Part shown: positions 9,401 to 19,492 of the stretch, piece after piece
Position numbering within the stretch: position 1 is the first letter of the stretch
Layout of the letters: every line of letters begins with the position of its first letter
Source: Silene noctiflora
Lineage: Eukaryota > Streptophyta > Magnoliopsida > Caryophyllales > Caryophyllaceae
Reading direction: 5' to 3'
DNA: 24,282 nt
Assembly: GCA_009801015.1 (NCBI GenBank)
Contig: VHZZ01000145.1
Coordinates: 25,366-49,647 of the forward strand
The notes under the pieces: model-generated
Seen by the model: the letters and a program-made list of their open reading frames with translations, nothing else
Database searches by the model: none
Told to the model about the DNA's origin: nothing
Position numbers and translations under genes: made by a program

Positions 9401-12400
9401 ATACACATGCCTGCATAGTGTAAGCCAGAAGTGATTCTCTATGAAACAAATTGATGTTGGTGGCTTGGTGCATTGCCAAACTAAAAGGACTCTACCGTCT
9501 TTTATAAGACATCTACAACTACCTATCTGCTATGGTACATAGTGTGTTTTCAACGTGATTCCTAATGCTTACCATGAGATACAAGTAACCAGCTTATCAA
9601 TGCAGCCTTGAACCACGTTTTGCTAGAGTGAGATCTTAGATATCGAGTCACAAATCATTTTTTAGCCCAAATCTCTTAAGCCTCTAGGTTCAGATTTGTT
9701 GTATCAGGAAAATTGTCAATTAAAGAAGACTATGTCTTACCATCGAGAAACAAGGTTTTTATTTTGAAAATAGTCTTATTTTGGCACATGACAGAAGGTT
9801 TCTGTAGACCAATATCACAGCTCTTGTGATTTACATCCTTAGTTTCGGGTTTGTTCCTTAATGATATAAATCGTTGGCTTCATAAATTGTGAGCTAAAAG
9901 TCTCAGGTTTCTTAAAGGGTTTATTTGGATTGAGGCTAATTGTTATGGATAATGAACATCAATAAAAAAATGACGGATGTACTAAGGGTGAAGGAAGATG
10001 ACGGGATGGTGAAGGGGGGATGAAAGTGTGGTGGACGAGCTATTTTCCCATATGAGAGTGGATAATTATTACCTCCTTCGAGGAGTACAGTACCTATTTT
10101 CCTCTCCTTCCTCTATCTACTGTCACTACCGCCTTTCACTTTCCTTGGAGTTTTGTCCATCACCCATATAACCAAGTATCCTCAACCTTAGGGAGCCTTA
10201 AAAGAAACTTCATATTACCTTTCTTGACCTCTAATAGTTTTCACGAATGAAAATGCTCTGCAGGATCCTGTGGTAAAGTCCATCAAAGCAGCCACAGACA
10301 GGCTGACTAACTCAACAAATTTCCTTAACTTCATTGGGAAACATGCATTGATAATGCAAGAAGATTTGCCAAGTCCATCTGTTGATGATACTGGCGAAGA
10401 GGGATTTGATCTAGTGTCACTTTTGTTGAACCTAATGAATACATTCCTCTATATGGTCAATAGTTATATTATTGTCCCCACAGCGGATAATTATTCGATA
10501 AGCCTTGGTGCTGCGGCAACAGTTTGTGGGGTAGTGATTGGATCAATGGCGGTTGCACAGATATTCTCATCAATCTACTTTAGTGCATGGTCAAATAAAT
10601 CGTATTTGAAGCCGCTTATATTCAGCAGTGTGGTTCTTCTTATCGGAAATGTGCTGTATGCACTAGCTTTTGATCTCAACTCCATATCAATACTTCTCAT
10701 TGGGCGCCTCTGTTGCGGGTAAGTGGTACTCCGTAACATATAGTATTGGATGCCTCATGCTGTAAACAGGCTTGGGGAGAGAAAGGAATGAGATGAATGC
10801 AAATCAACTATGGTTAAGTCACTCTAACTACAACAATATTATCCCAGTACCTCAATCATAATAAAAATTGTGTCGTAAATGCATCGACACTTAATACTTC
10901 AAGATACATGAAGCATACATATTTATTTACATTTACCATTGTTTGGATTGAGGGATTTGGAGGGTAAAGGGGAGTGGGGGAGAGAAAGGGAGGGACAACT
11001 TCCTTTGCTTAGTTAGCAAAATGGAGCTGGAGAGATTTGGAGGAGAAGAAAGATATATCCCTTCATTTCCCTTCTATATGGTAAATTAAATTTCTCCAAC
11101 TTAGGAAAGATTTGGAGGGAAAACTCCCCTGCTCCATTATCCCTCCCCTTCCCTTCCCTCCTATATTTGGTGCTTATTGCTCGCCTCGCTCTTGTGGCAT
11201 GCTATTCCAAACACACCCTTAACGCATATCTTATTAAATTGTTTCACGCCTAAGAAACTGTTTTCATTTGTCCAGGTTGGGTTCTGCTAGAGCTGTTAAT
11301 AGACGCTACATCAGTGACTGTGTACCACCAAAGATGAGAATGAAGGCATCTGCCGGTTTTGTTACTGCCAGTGCTCTTGGAATGGCTTGTGGCCCAGCTC
11401 TTGCTTGTTTATTTCAAACTAATTTTAAAATGTTCAGACTAACTTTCAATGAAGACACATTGCCAGGATGGTTTATGGCGGTGGCATGGCTTCTTTACCT
11501 GGTATGGCTGTGCATTTCATTTAAAGAACCACCCAAGCCTGAACTCGATGTTTCTTCTCAAGGAACTAACCGCCGTAAGTGCTTTCATCCCTTTTCTCAA
11601 TTTAAGTCTGATGCACATGTTTGTTTGCTAAAAGTCTCATTCTCATGGATAACCAACTGTGGAGGGAGGCCACCTCTACCCTCTTTTTGATTGCCTGTGA
11701 TGTTGAAGTTGCATGTCTGTATGTTTTTTTTGGGTAAATTATCTCTTTTCTCAAAGAAGCATCTTCTTATGCATAAGCATGCTATTTTTCAACATATCCT
11801 TATAGCTCCTTCGTGAAATTCTCCCAGCATACATGATTACATGTCATACTACATGTACAACGCAAACAATCACCCGATCTATTTTAGCAATGATATTGGT
11901 GACAATAATAAAATAGAATCACAGTGGTAAGTTATCATGTAATTCATGTTGTATATTCCTAAACTAATATGGAGTACTTTACTTGTTAATAGGTCTCTTT
12001 TTGTATCTGCCATTTTGCAAAGTTTGATGCCAACATGCATGTCTTGAGTTATACATCTGATTCTGGATTTTTTACACTTTCTCCAGTGTTCTTATACAAT
12101 AAAAAGGTTCTTTTGATGTTGTATTTCTAAAGATATCCTTTATTCCATTAGAGCTTAAAAAAGTGGATTTGAAGTTAGTTTGGGCCAACTTTAGCTAGGC
12201 TTGAGATAAGGTCTCATCTCTCAAGCTCCCATGTCACTGCTTTAGCTGTGAAAATATTGAGCTCCTTTTATGTATGCTTACCATCTTAAACCAGGGATAG
12301 GATAGTTAACTTCTTTGTTGATTTGATCATAAGCTAAAGCGATTGTGCATTGCTGATGGCTGATGCTGGTTTAATTAACAGCCGGCATTCAAAAAAAATT

Positions 12401-15030
12401 GTAGCTTTGTTAAGAGAAATGTTCATGTCTTTTCATGTTTCAGCTCCCTAAGGCCTATGCTTGTGATTGGTCATTTGTACTATTGTTATCATAGCCTTTT
12501 CTACAGCTACGTCTTCTCTCTTAGTACACTTGATAAAGATAAACTGTTGTCTTTCTTGACAGGAAGCATTACACATGATGCAATAGAGAATGGTTGCAAG
12601 CAGCCATTGCTAATATGTACACTTGATAAAGATAAACAATGTGATAATGATGACGATGAAGGTGAAGAGTTTGATGGAAATGAAGAGGATTCTGAAGATC
12701 ATAAACCCGCAACCTCAATTAGTGCAGCTTATAGACTGCTAACACCATCTGTCAAGGTATGTACTAGTATTTTTTTTTTTTGTTGCTTCAATATTGCCTT
12801 CTTACAGGCTGTAGAATTCATAGTTCCCCTTAAATGTATATGAGACGATATTTTGAAGTTATCAGTGAGACAAACCTATTAAACATATAATTATTTAGGG
12901 AATACAAGATAATTAGGTTAGTCTCACATATCAAACTGTCTCATACAATATTCCCTGCAGAGTAAAGCATATGATAATTCACAGATGGGTTCATCTCCTG
13001 ATTTCTTATGCTCTAGAAAAGCTGTTTTAGGAAGAAACAATGAATGGGCCTTAAGAATTTCACACAAGAGTCCATGTTTCTTAGCCGATGAGGATTTGTA
13101 TGACAGTCTGATCATAAGGCATTGATCAGACTTGTGTCTGTGAGATCTCAAGATTAAATTATTAAATGTTAAGGTTATGAGAAAAATATGTGAGGTTTAA
13201 ACTTGGTTTGCGGTTATAAAATTTGAAATAACTCCCATTTATTCTAAAACCTTACAAATTAAGAGTAGGAAGTTGTATGCATCAACTCATATTTGCAACA
13301 TCAGCTGATAGACTGATAAAGTTCTCTTTATCTATTATCAGGCACAGCTACTGATTTATTTTATGCTCAAGTATGCAATGGAAATATTGTTGTCAGAGTC
13401 AAGTGTTATCACAGAATACTACTTTCTATGGTCTACCCGCAGCGTGTCTCTTTTTCTTGCTTGTCTGGGGCTAACTGTTCTTCCGATCAATGTGCTGGTT
13501 GGAAGCTACATCAGCAATATGTTTGAAGAGAGGTAATTCCTAATTACACCCAATATGCTAAATTTTTATTGCAACTCTTGAGTTTATGGCTGTCATTCTC
13601 TTAGTGGGACATTTTACAGAATATCCATAACTGTTTATCTTACCTCTTTGATTGAAATCATCTCACTGTGGATGGTTTTTCATGATCCACGAGATGTCAG
13701 CTGGATTTATTTTCCTGATAATAATTTTCCGACATTACTGAGGCCATCTTGATTCTTGAGCACAAATCCCAAATAACAAAATACCTCTTGAAAATTGGAG
13801 AAATAAAGTACACGAAATAGAGAGAGTAGCAATACATATGCTTTTAAGCTGGTGTCATTACTCATATGACGGAGAACGCTATGGAACTATCTTCCACATA
13901 ATAAATTGGTCTATTGTCTTACTCATATAGGTGAAGCTTAATTTTATCATATGATTCTAGAGGATCATATTTATAGGCTTTTGATTTAGCATTCTGTAAT
14001 GCAGGCAAGTTCTGTTGACATCACAAATACTAGTCTGCATAGGCATTGTCCTTAGCTTCAATGTTGGAGTAAAATATTCAGTTCCACAGTACGTCACCTC
14101 AGCAATTATCACTTTCGTATCGGCTGAAGTACTTGAAGGTAATTGTTCTCTCTTTACACTCTTGGTTAAGAAAACAGTGCTATGTGCCTCTGTATGTTCA
14201 TATTTCCTCCACAAGTAGCACATAACAAAAACCCTAACAAGAAAAGGATGTAATGATAATCTCGGTTTGAGACTTGATTTCGTAGTTGGTCATTATGACC
14301 TCATCTCGGCGGTTGCACTTTAAACTCGGCCGATATCGCCTTAAAATGCTGTTACAGAAACCTTCAAAACTAGAACTTGACCGCTATGCACTATCACAGG
14401 CTATTTTAATGGAAGGCATGGAGTTCTTTATAATTTTATGGAAGCAAGCATATATTTTTTGCTTCGTGTAGTTGCAGTAGTCTATACTTGCTTGAATTAC
14501 TAGGTTAAATACAGTATATAGATATGAAATTATGAATGAGAAACACCAGAAACTAATTTTCTTATCAGCCTACTATCTCGTTCAGTCATGTTATCTTTCA
14601 CTTCCTCACGATGGACTGATGGACGACACAAAAAAATTTATTTACATGTCCCATTGAAAAGTTCAACTAGTTATTATCTGAAATTATAGTTCTGAACATT
14701 TTCCGATACCAAATTTGCACAAAATGCTCAATTTTGCTCGTCTTTTTTTTTGGTCTCGGGACCCCATGTAATGACACATTGATGTATGCAGGTGTTAACC
14801 TATCACTTCTATCTCGAGTCATGTCATCAAGGCTTTCCAGGGGAACATACAACGGTGGATTGCTTTCCACAGAAGCAGGGACGTTAGCTCGAGTAGTTGC
14901 AGACGGCACAATAACTCTAGCTGGGTATTGGGGAGAAAGCAAGCTTTTGAATACTACATTACTCCCCTCTCTTCTGATATGTATTGGCTCAATCGTCGCA
15001 ACTTGCTTCACTTATAACTCTATGTATTGA
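6427..15030 (+). CDS. PHT5: SPX-MFS vacuolar phosphate transporter (PHT5/VPT family), 10 coding exons
   Basis: Exons: 6427-6479, 7705-7822, 8338-8649, 9181-9285, 10264-10718, 11276-11574, 12563-12756, 13342-13532, 14005-14138, 14792-15030. All introns are GT-AG and the phases join without break to 699 aa, the usual family length. The SPX domain occupies about residues 2-165. It opens MVAFGKKL, has [12 protein letters not shown] (19-30), and the lysine-rich KILKKFDKR helix (125-133) that binds inositol pyrophosphate in SPX proteins. The MFS part starts at about 248, with some 12 membrane segments. It carries [17 protein letters not shown] (343-359), an acidic cytosolic loop (about 469-493) and the conserved [16 protein letters not shown] near the C-terminus. 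The family loads phosphate into the vacuole at the tonoplast under SPX control. The start is the only ATG giving the conserved N-terminus. I cannot tell PHT5;1, 5;2 and 5;3 apart here. Confidence 0.95.
6480..7704. other. PHT5 intron 1
   Basis: This 1225-base intron holds a long T run (about 6499-6515), a SINE-like fragment (6821-6910), and a stretch at 7163-7421 that is open on both strands. That stretch has no recognisable domain and I do not call it a gene. Confidence 0.7.
6821..6910. mobile_element. SINE-like fragment in PHT5 intron 1
   Basis: The block reads TATCAACAACAACATTACCC, then TGTCTCA, GACTCCG, GGGGTAGG and CAACCTTACC. This order of words matches the body of tRNA-derived plant SINEs in which GGGT(A/C)GG...GCAACCTTACC recurs. 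The pol III head and an A tail are not evident, so it is a partial, decayed copy. Confidence 0.4.
9915..10200. mobile_element. Putative MITE in PHT5 intron 4
   Basis: The block begins near TTTGGATTGAGGCTAATTG and has a purine-rich middle (GGTGAAGGGGGGATGAAAG) and a TTTCCCATATGAG word. The same words in the same order occur, inverted, at 20600-20745 in URM1 intron 3, so this is a dispersed non-coding element. The ends are not sharply defined. Confidence 0.45.
10940..11220. mobile_element. Putative MITE in PHT5 intron 5
   Basis: The left end GTTTGGATTGAGGG (10941) and the right end, which reads TGTTTGGAATAG on the reverse strand (about 11205-11216), form a weak inverted repeat. The interior is a purine-rich arm (GGAGTGGGGGAGAGAAAGGG) followed by its pyrimidine-rich counterpart (CCCTCCCCTTCCCTTCC, about 11141-11157), so the block is roughly fold-back. 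Its head resembles the elements at 9915 and 19640. Confidence 0.45.
12524..12637 (+). repeat. 21-bp exact direct repeat across intron 6 / exon 7 of PHT5
   Basis: The 21 bases at 12524-12544 in the intron are identical to 12617-12637 in exon 7. The 93-base offset is a multiple of three, so both copies read TLDKDK in the same frame. The exonic copy encodes part of the acidic loop (about residues 466-472). Confidence 0.8.
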
Positions 15031-16018
15031 TATTCTCAAGCAAAGGCTTCCCAATCTCCTTATATGGGGAAACTGTATAGCTTAAAACAACAAATGTGTT
15101 TCTGGCTCATTGTTGAGTGATAATGAAAGTTCATCAAAATTGAGCAGTCAGTTTTTTGTCTGATGGCAGAACCGAAAGCAGTGAATTCTCAAAGGTCTCA
15201 AGTTCAGAATCTCCATTAACATTTTGTTTCCGTTTTTTTTTTTTCCGTCTGCGTTCTCTAGAGTTACACCCAACCAAATGTTTTAACTATCTGGTCCTTT
15301 ATCGAAATTTTCTAGTTCCCCTATCTCCTGAAACTACCTGTAGACACTCAAATGTACATTTTCTGGTTATGTTAAATGACAACTTTAAACAGGAAATGTA
15401 TCTTGTTATCTAGCTTCCATGAGATAAACAGTGTGATCTTAAAGAACCTGGTTTTGTTATCTACCCTTCTCTTATTTCGCCGACAAATTAGTGGGTTACT
15501 ACGTCACAATCTGTTGCAGACTGATACCAAAAAATGAGTCCTGCGACGAGATTGGGACATTCTCCATGCTGTGGTTCCCTCCGGTCCGTTCCCGGGACAA
15601 TTAAGGAGAAAATGTTGGAACAAAGAACCATAATCACTTATAAAGACTAAAGAGTACTGTAAAAATAAGATGATCAATCACTTTTAATTACCTAACTAAA
15701 ACCATAAATTTTCCAGGAACAGATGCAAGCAAAGATCGTGTTTTAGCACAACTATCCAAAATTCTGTACAAAAAGTAAAAATATTATAGCCTCCAAAAAA
15801 TCCTGAAAAAAAAAAAAAAAAAACTGCAATTTACTGTTTTATCTCAAGATCTCTTTCAGTTAAGAATTCTGGTATTTCAAATCTTAATTACCCAGAAAAT
15901 AAAAAAAGTTTCACATTCTTCAATCTGAAATCTCAAAATCCATGAATTTCAGGTTTATTGAAGAATAAAAAGTGATAAAGTTTGGATCTTTATAGTGATT
16001 TGTTGAAAAGGAGATAAA
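15031..16018. other. PHT5 3' region and GET3 promoter/leader
   Basis: The first few hundred bases should be the PHT5 3' untranslated region; no canonical AATAAA was seen. TATAAA at 15639-15644, 375 bases before the GET3 start, is a possible GET3 TATA box. An A run lies near 15808-15823. There is no coding stretch. Confidence 0.5.
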
Positions 16019-18870
16019 ATGGCATCACCAGAAGAGGAAATTGCAGAAGGATCAGTGAAGAACATAGTGGATCAGGAAACATTGAAATGGGTATTTGTAG
16101 GCGGTAAAGGAGGTGTTGGAAAGACAACATGTAGTTCTATTTTGGCAATACTTTTAGCAAATGTTAGGCCTTCTGTTCTTATTATTTCCACTGATCCTGC
16201 CCATAATCTTAGTGACGCTTTTCAACAGCGTTTCGCTAAGACTCCTACCCTTGTTAATGGCTTCACTAATCTCTTTGCCATGGTAATTTCTTCAATTTTT
16301 GTGTTTTTCCATTCTATGCAATGCACAGCGCAATTTTCATTATGGATCATCGAGAAACAACCTCTATAATAATAGTAATGTTGCTGTCGTCATCATCGTT
16401 GTTGTTGGTGTTGTTGTTGTTGTTGTTGTTGTCAAGTATTCCCAATTCGTGAATCTAGGGGGGCTAACATGGGTGATCGCCCCTCCTTAAAAATGGAAAA
16501 TTTTCGGTTTTTAGCTAGATTTTTTGTCCTGGTATACCTTATTCTATCAGTAGCCCCTCACACCTTCTGGCTCCGTCACTAAGTACTTCGTATGTGATAT
16601 ACTGACATGGGTAATTGAGAATAGGTTTAGTAAAGGGGTTGTGTCTTTGATAGGTAATTAGAGAGTTTTTCAGTCTTTTGGATTCAGTATGTTATATGAT
16701 CCATCTGAATCATCCGTAGGGGAATGGAGTTCGATAGAGGACTAGGTTACTAGCATTCTTTGAACCTGAATCATGTAGTGTTCTACAAACTTGAACTCGT
16801 CAATTGAAAACTGAAATATGCAACATTGATCTTGTATGAATTCTAATAAAAGTTAATGCTGTCAACACGTGTTTGCCTGCAGGAGGTGGATGCGTCTGTT
16901 GAAAATGAAGATATGGGGGACGGGCAAGACAATTTTGTATCTGAGCTGGCAAATGCAATCCCTGGTATTGATGAAGCCATGAGTTTCGCTGAGATGCTTA
17001 AGTAAGAAATACTGCCCTCAGCTTACAGCTAAAGACTCTAGACTGGTTGAATTAGGATTTCGTTTTTTACTCACAGGTGTAGGCCGTAGGGTGTATGTGT
17101 GTGTGCGCGCGCATGTGTGTTTCAAATGTGGTTCTTTCCCGATCAGATATGCGTAACTGTATCTTGTTTTATGTTAATGAAGTTTCCTTCAAAAAGGATG
17201 CATTGCAGTTTCGCTTCTTCATAGATTGTTCTATTCATAACTCGGAGAATTATTGAAAGCTTAAAATCTATGTTTCTATTTGTACAGATTGGTTCAGTCG
17301 ATGGATTATTCGGTGATAGTGTTCGATACAGCTCCTACTGGTCATACACTCAGGCTTCTGCAATTCCCTTCCACATTGGAAAAGGGGCTAACAAAAATGA
17401 TGGCACTGAAGAATAAATTTGGGGGCTTATTAAGCCAGGTATGCTTATTCATCTCCTTCATTTATACATTCTTGTTGGGACACTTTTAGATATACCCTTA
17501 TTGTACTTGGACAAATGTAAACTGCAATTTTGTTGACATATTTCAATGGGTGTCAATATTCGTCCCAGATGACTCGTATGTTTGGTGTTGAAGATGAGTT
17601 TGGAGAAGATGCAATTCTTGGCCGGCTTGAGGGCATGAAAGGTGTAATTGAGCAAGTTAATCAGCAGTTCAGGGATCCGGCAAGTCCCCTTGTTCTTCAT
17701 TTGAATTTTGCTTAATCCACTGTCATTGTTCAATGCTTTTAGCTAATTAAGTGACTTTGTAGAGCAGTTGGTGCATAAACTAGGTATAACAGTGAATCAT
17801 TTTTTGTTGGGAATCAGAGAACAGATAACATATCTTGCTACTAGTCTCCTGAGCACTTAAATCAACTGGTAGCGGTTGATCCAAAGGACTCTTGTTTGCT
17901 GCCTGATAAATGACAATGCAGTGATGTTAAACTCGGGGGTGAAAACTTCACTGTCCTTGTGGTCTGCCTGACTTGAATATAGACTAAATCGGATCATGCA
18001 AACCACAGAAAAGAAAAAACCCGCATCTAGCTACTAATCATTTTTTGACGGTTTAAACTCGTAATCCTATATGGTAGTGCTTCATGTGGATAGATGAATG
18101 TAAATGAGCTCGTATATATGCAAATGAACCCCTAATTGCATGCTCTTAATGCCGGTGATGTTGGTATTGCAGGACTTGACAACCTTCATTTGTGTTTGCA
18201 TTCCGGAATTCCTTTCTCTTTATGAAACAGAAAGATTAGTTCAAGAACTTGCTAAATTCGACATTGATACTCACAATATCATAATTAACCAGGTTTTATT
18301 TGATGATGAAGGTACTTCCTCGTTCCCATATGTTTTGTCGAATAGTGAGCCTCTTTTCGTGAACTGATCTCTGACTGTTGTTTGTTGATGCTTGGTCGTT
18401 TTAGTTGTCGATTCTAAGCTGCTTAAGGCAAGAATGCGAATGCAAGAAAGGTACATTGATCAGTTCTACACGTTGTACGAGGACTTCAACATCTCAAAAC
18501 TTCCACTGATGCCAGAAGAGGTAAGCGTTTTAGTGAAAGTACATATGATTTTTATTACTCATATCGTTAATGTGCTTACTGTGATCGTATCACATATAAG
18601 ACCATGTCGTACAAGTTTTTGTGCTTTTACATGTGAGAGATGCACCATGTGGTTTCGCATGAAAAGATGGTAATCTATTTTTCGGTTTCATAGGTTACCG
18701 GACTACAAGCATTGAAGTCATTTTCTCGGCATTTCCTTACGCCGTATAAATGTGCAATTATAAAAGGATCAGAGGATGAGTTACAGATGAGGATAACTGA
18801 ACTAAACCAGCAGCTGAAAGAAGCAGAAATCGAGCTAGATAAACTAGGAAAAGGCAAGGAAAAGGCGTAA
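16019..18870 (+). CDS. GET3: GET3 (ASNA1/TRC40-type) ATPase for tail-anchored protein targeting, 7 coding exons
   Basis: Exons: 16019-16282, 16883-17001, 17288-17438, 17569-17679, 18173-18311, 18405-18520, 18694-18870. They join in phase to 358 aa, normal for eukaryotic GET3. The deviant Walker A loop [10 protein letters not shown] (28-37) has the signature lysine K30. Switch I STDPAHN (57-63) carries the catalytic-type D59, and switch II is DTAPTGHT (141-148). A Met-rich client-binding helical region follows (about 165-215), then the adenine-contact region INQV (253-256). Dimeric GET3 takes tail-anchored proteins from an upstream chaperone and hands them to the GET1/GET2-type receptor at the ER. 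The N-terminus lacks a transit peptide, so this is the cytosolic GET3a type, not a plastid or mitochondrial paralogue. The fungal/animal CxxC zinc motif is absent ([11 protein letters not shown] in its place). Intron 4 has a GC donor. The C-terminus is a charged coiled-coil-like tail. Confidence 0.95.
16398..16431 (+). repeat. GTT trinucleotide microsatellite in GET3 intron 1
   Basis: A run of GTT units with one GGT interruption, within intron sequence. It is probably length-polymorphic. Confidence 0.85.
16455..16582 (+). repeat. Dispersed repeat fragment in GET3 intron 1
   Basis: Begins TAGGGGGGCTAACATGGG, continues with GATCGCCCCTCC, and ends in CTGGCTCCGTCACTAA. The last phrase is a familiar tail of dispersed plant repeats whose class I cannot assign from sequence alone. 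The GGGGCT...GATCGCCCCTC pair recurs inverted at 1-60. Confidence 0.4.
17091..17120. repeat. Alternating GT/GC tract (Z-DNA candidate) in GET3 intron 2
   Basis: Thirty bases of strictly alternating purine and pyrimidine, with a central GCGCGCGC flanked by GT repeats. This is the classical type of Z-DNA-forming and slippage-prone sequence. Confidence 0.8.
17680..18172 (+). other. GC-AG intron in GET3 (intron 4)
   Basis: Exon 4 must end at CCG (17677-17679) to keep the conserved RDP-DLTTF junction in phase. The intron then begins GCAAGT, the consensus of the minor GC-AG class, and ends TTGCAG. The nearby GT at 17684 would leave one extra base and shift the frame. Confidence 0.8.
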
Positions 18871-19492
18871 TCACGCCTTGGTGACCATATCGGCCACAAA
18901 TTCAGTTGCTTCGTCTTGAGTTTGTTCATTTTTGTAAGCCTGATTTTTTCCTTTTTCATGGACGATGACGAGCCAATAAGGTTTTGTCATGGTTGATCTA
19001 TTTGCCTACAGCTGAGAAATTGCAACAATTGAGTGTTAAATAGGAAAACTAGACTAATTTTTCTTGTTTCTTCCCTTTGAAATTAATCGAGCTTAAAAAA
19101 AGCCGAGCCTTAACCATGAGTCCATGACGAATTATATGGAATTTCCTGTCTTGCTTTAAAAAGAAAATTTCCTCAATCTATGCTAGCACTGGAGAATTCT
19201 GTGTGTCGATTTCAGGGTGCGAAAATTGCTTGCTGTTTTCGGTAACACTATTGTACAAAAGCACATCAATATGAAAAGCAACAATATTGTACAACAATAC
19301 ACTAAAATTAGATGATTCTCACATCTCCGGGTACTTGGCTGTCAAAAAGTTCGGCATTTGGGAATGAAGAGGTCAATTACCAAATGATTTAATACAATGT
19401 AAAATTGGTCATCGGGTAATATTAGTATCGGAAGTATGATAAAGTTTACAACATATCCCCCAAGAAAAGAGGTTTTCGTAGCATAGGAAACA
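18871..19492. other. Convergent 3' region between GET3 and URM1
   Basis: The space should hold both 3' untranslated regions. No coding stretch or strong element was seen. ATTGTACAA-type words repeat at about 19249-19300, including the 10-base palindrome ACAATATTGT. No canonical AATAAA was found for either gene. Confidence 0.55.

Noticed and set aside
12457-12562. Open reading upstream of PHT5 exon 7 as extra coding sequence
   Set aside because: The AG acceptors I tried here (ends at 12443, 12494, 12506, 12524) put the frame out of phase with exon 6; those followed through run into stops.
14667-15011. 114-codon minus-strand frame opposite PHT5 exon 10
   Set aside because: Antisense shadow of the conserved C-terminal exon.
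17680-17690. GT donor at 17684 for GET3 intron 4
   Set aside because: It would add bases that shift the frame at the conserved RDP-DLTTF junction; the GC donor keeps it.
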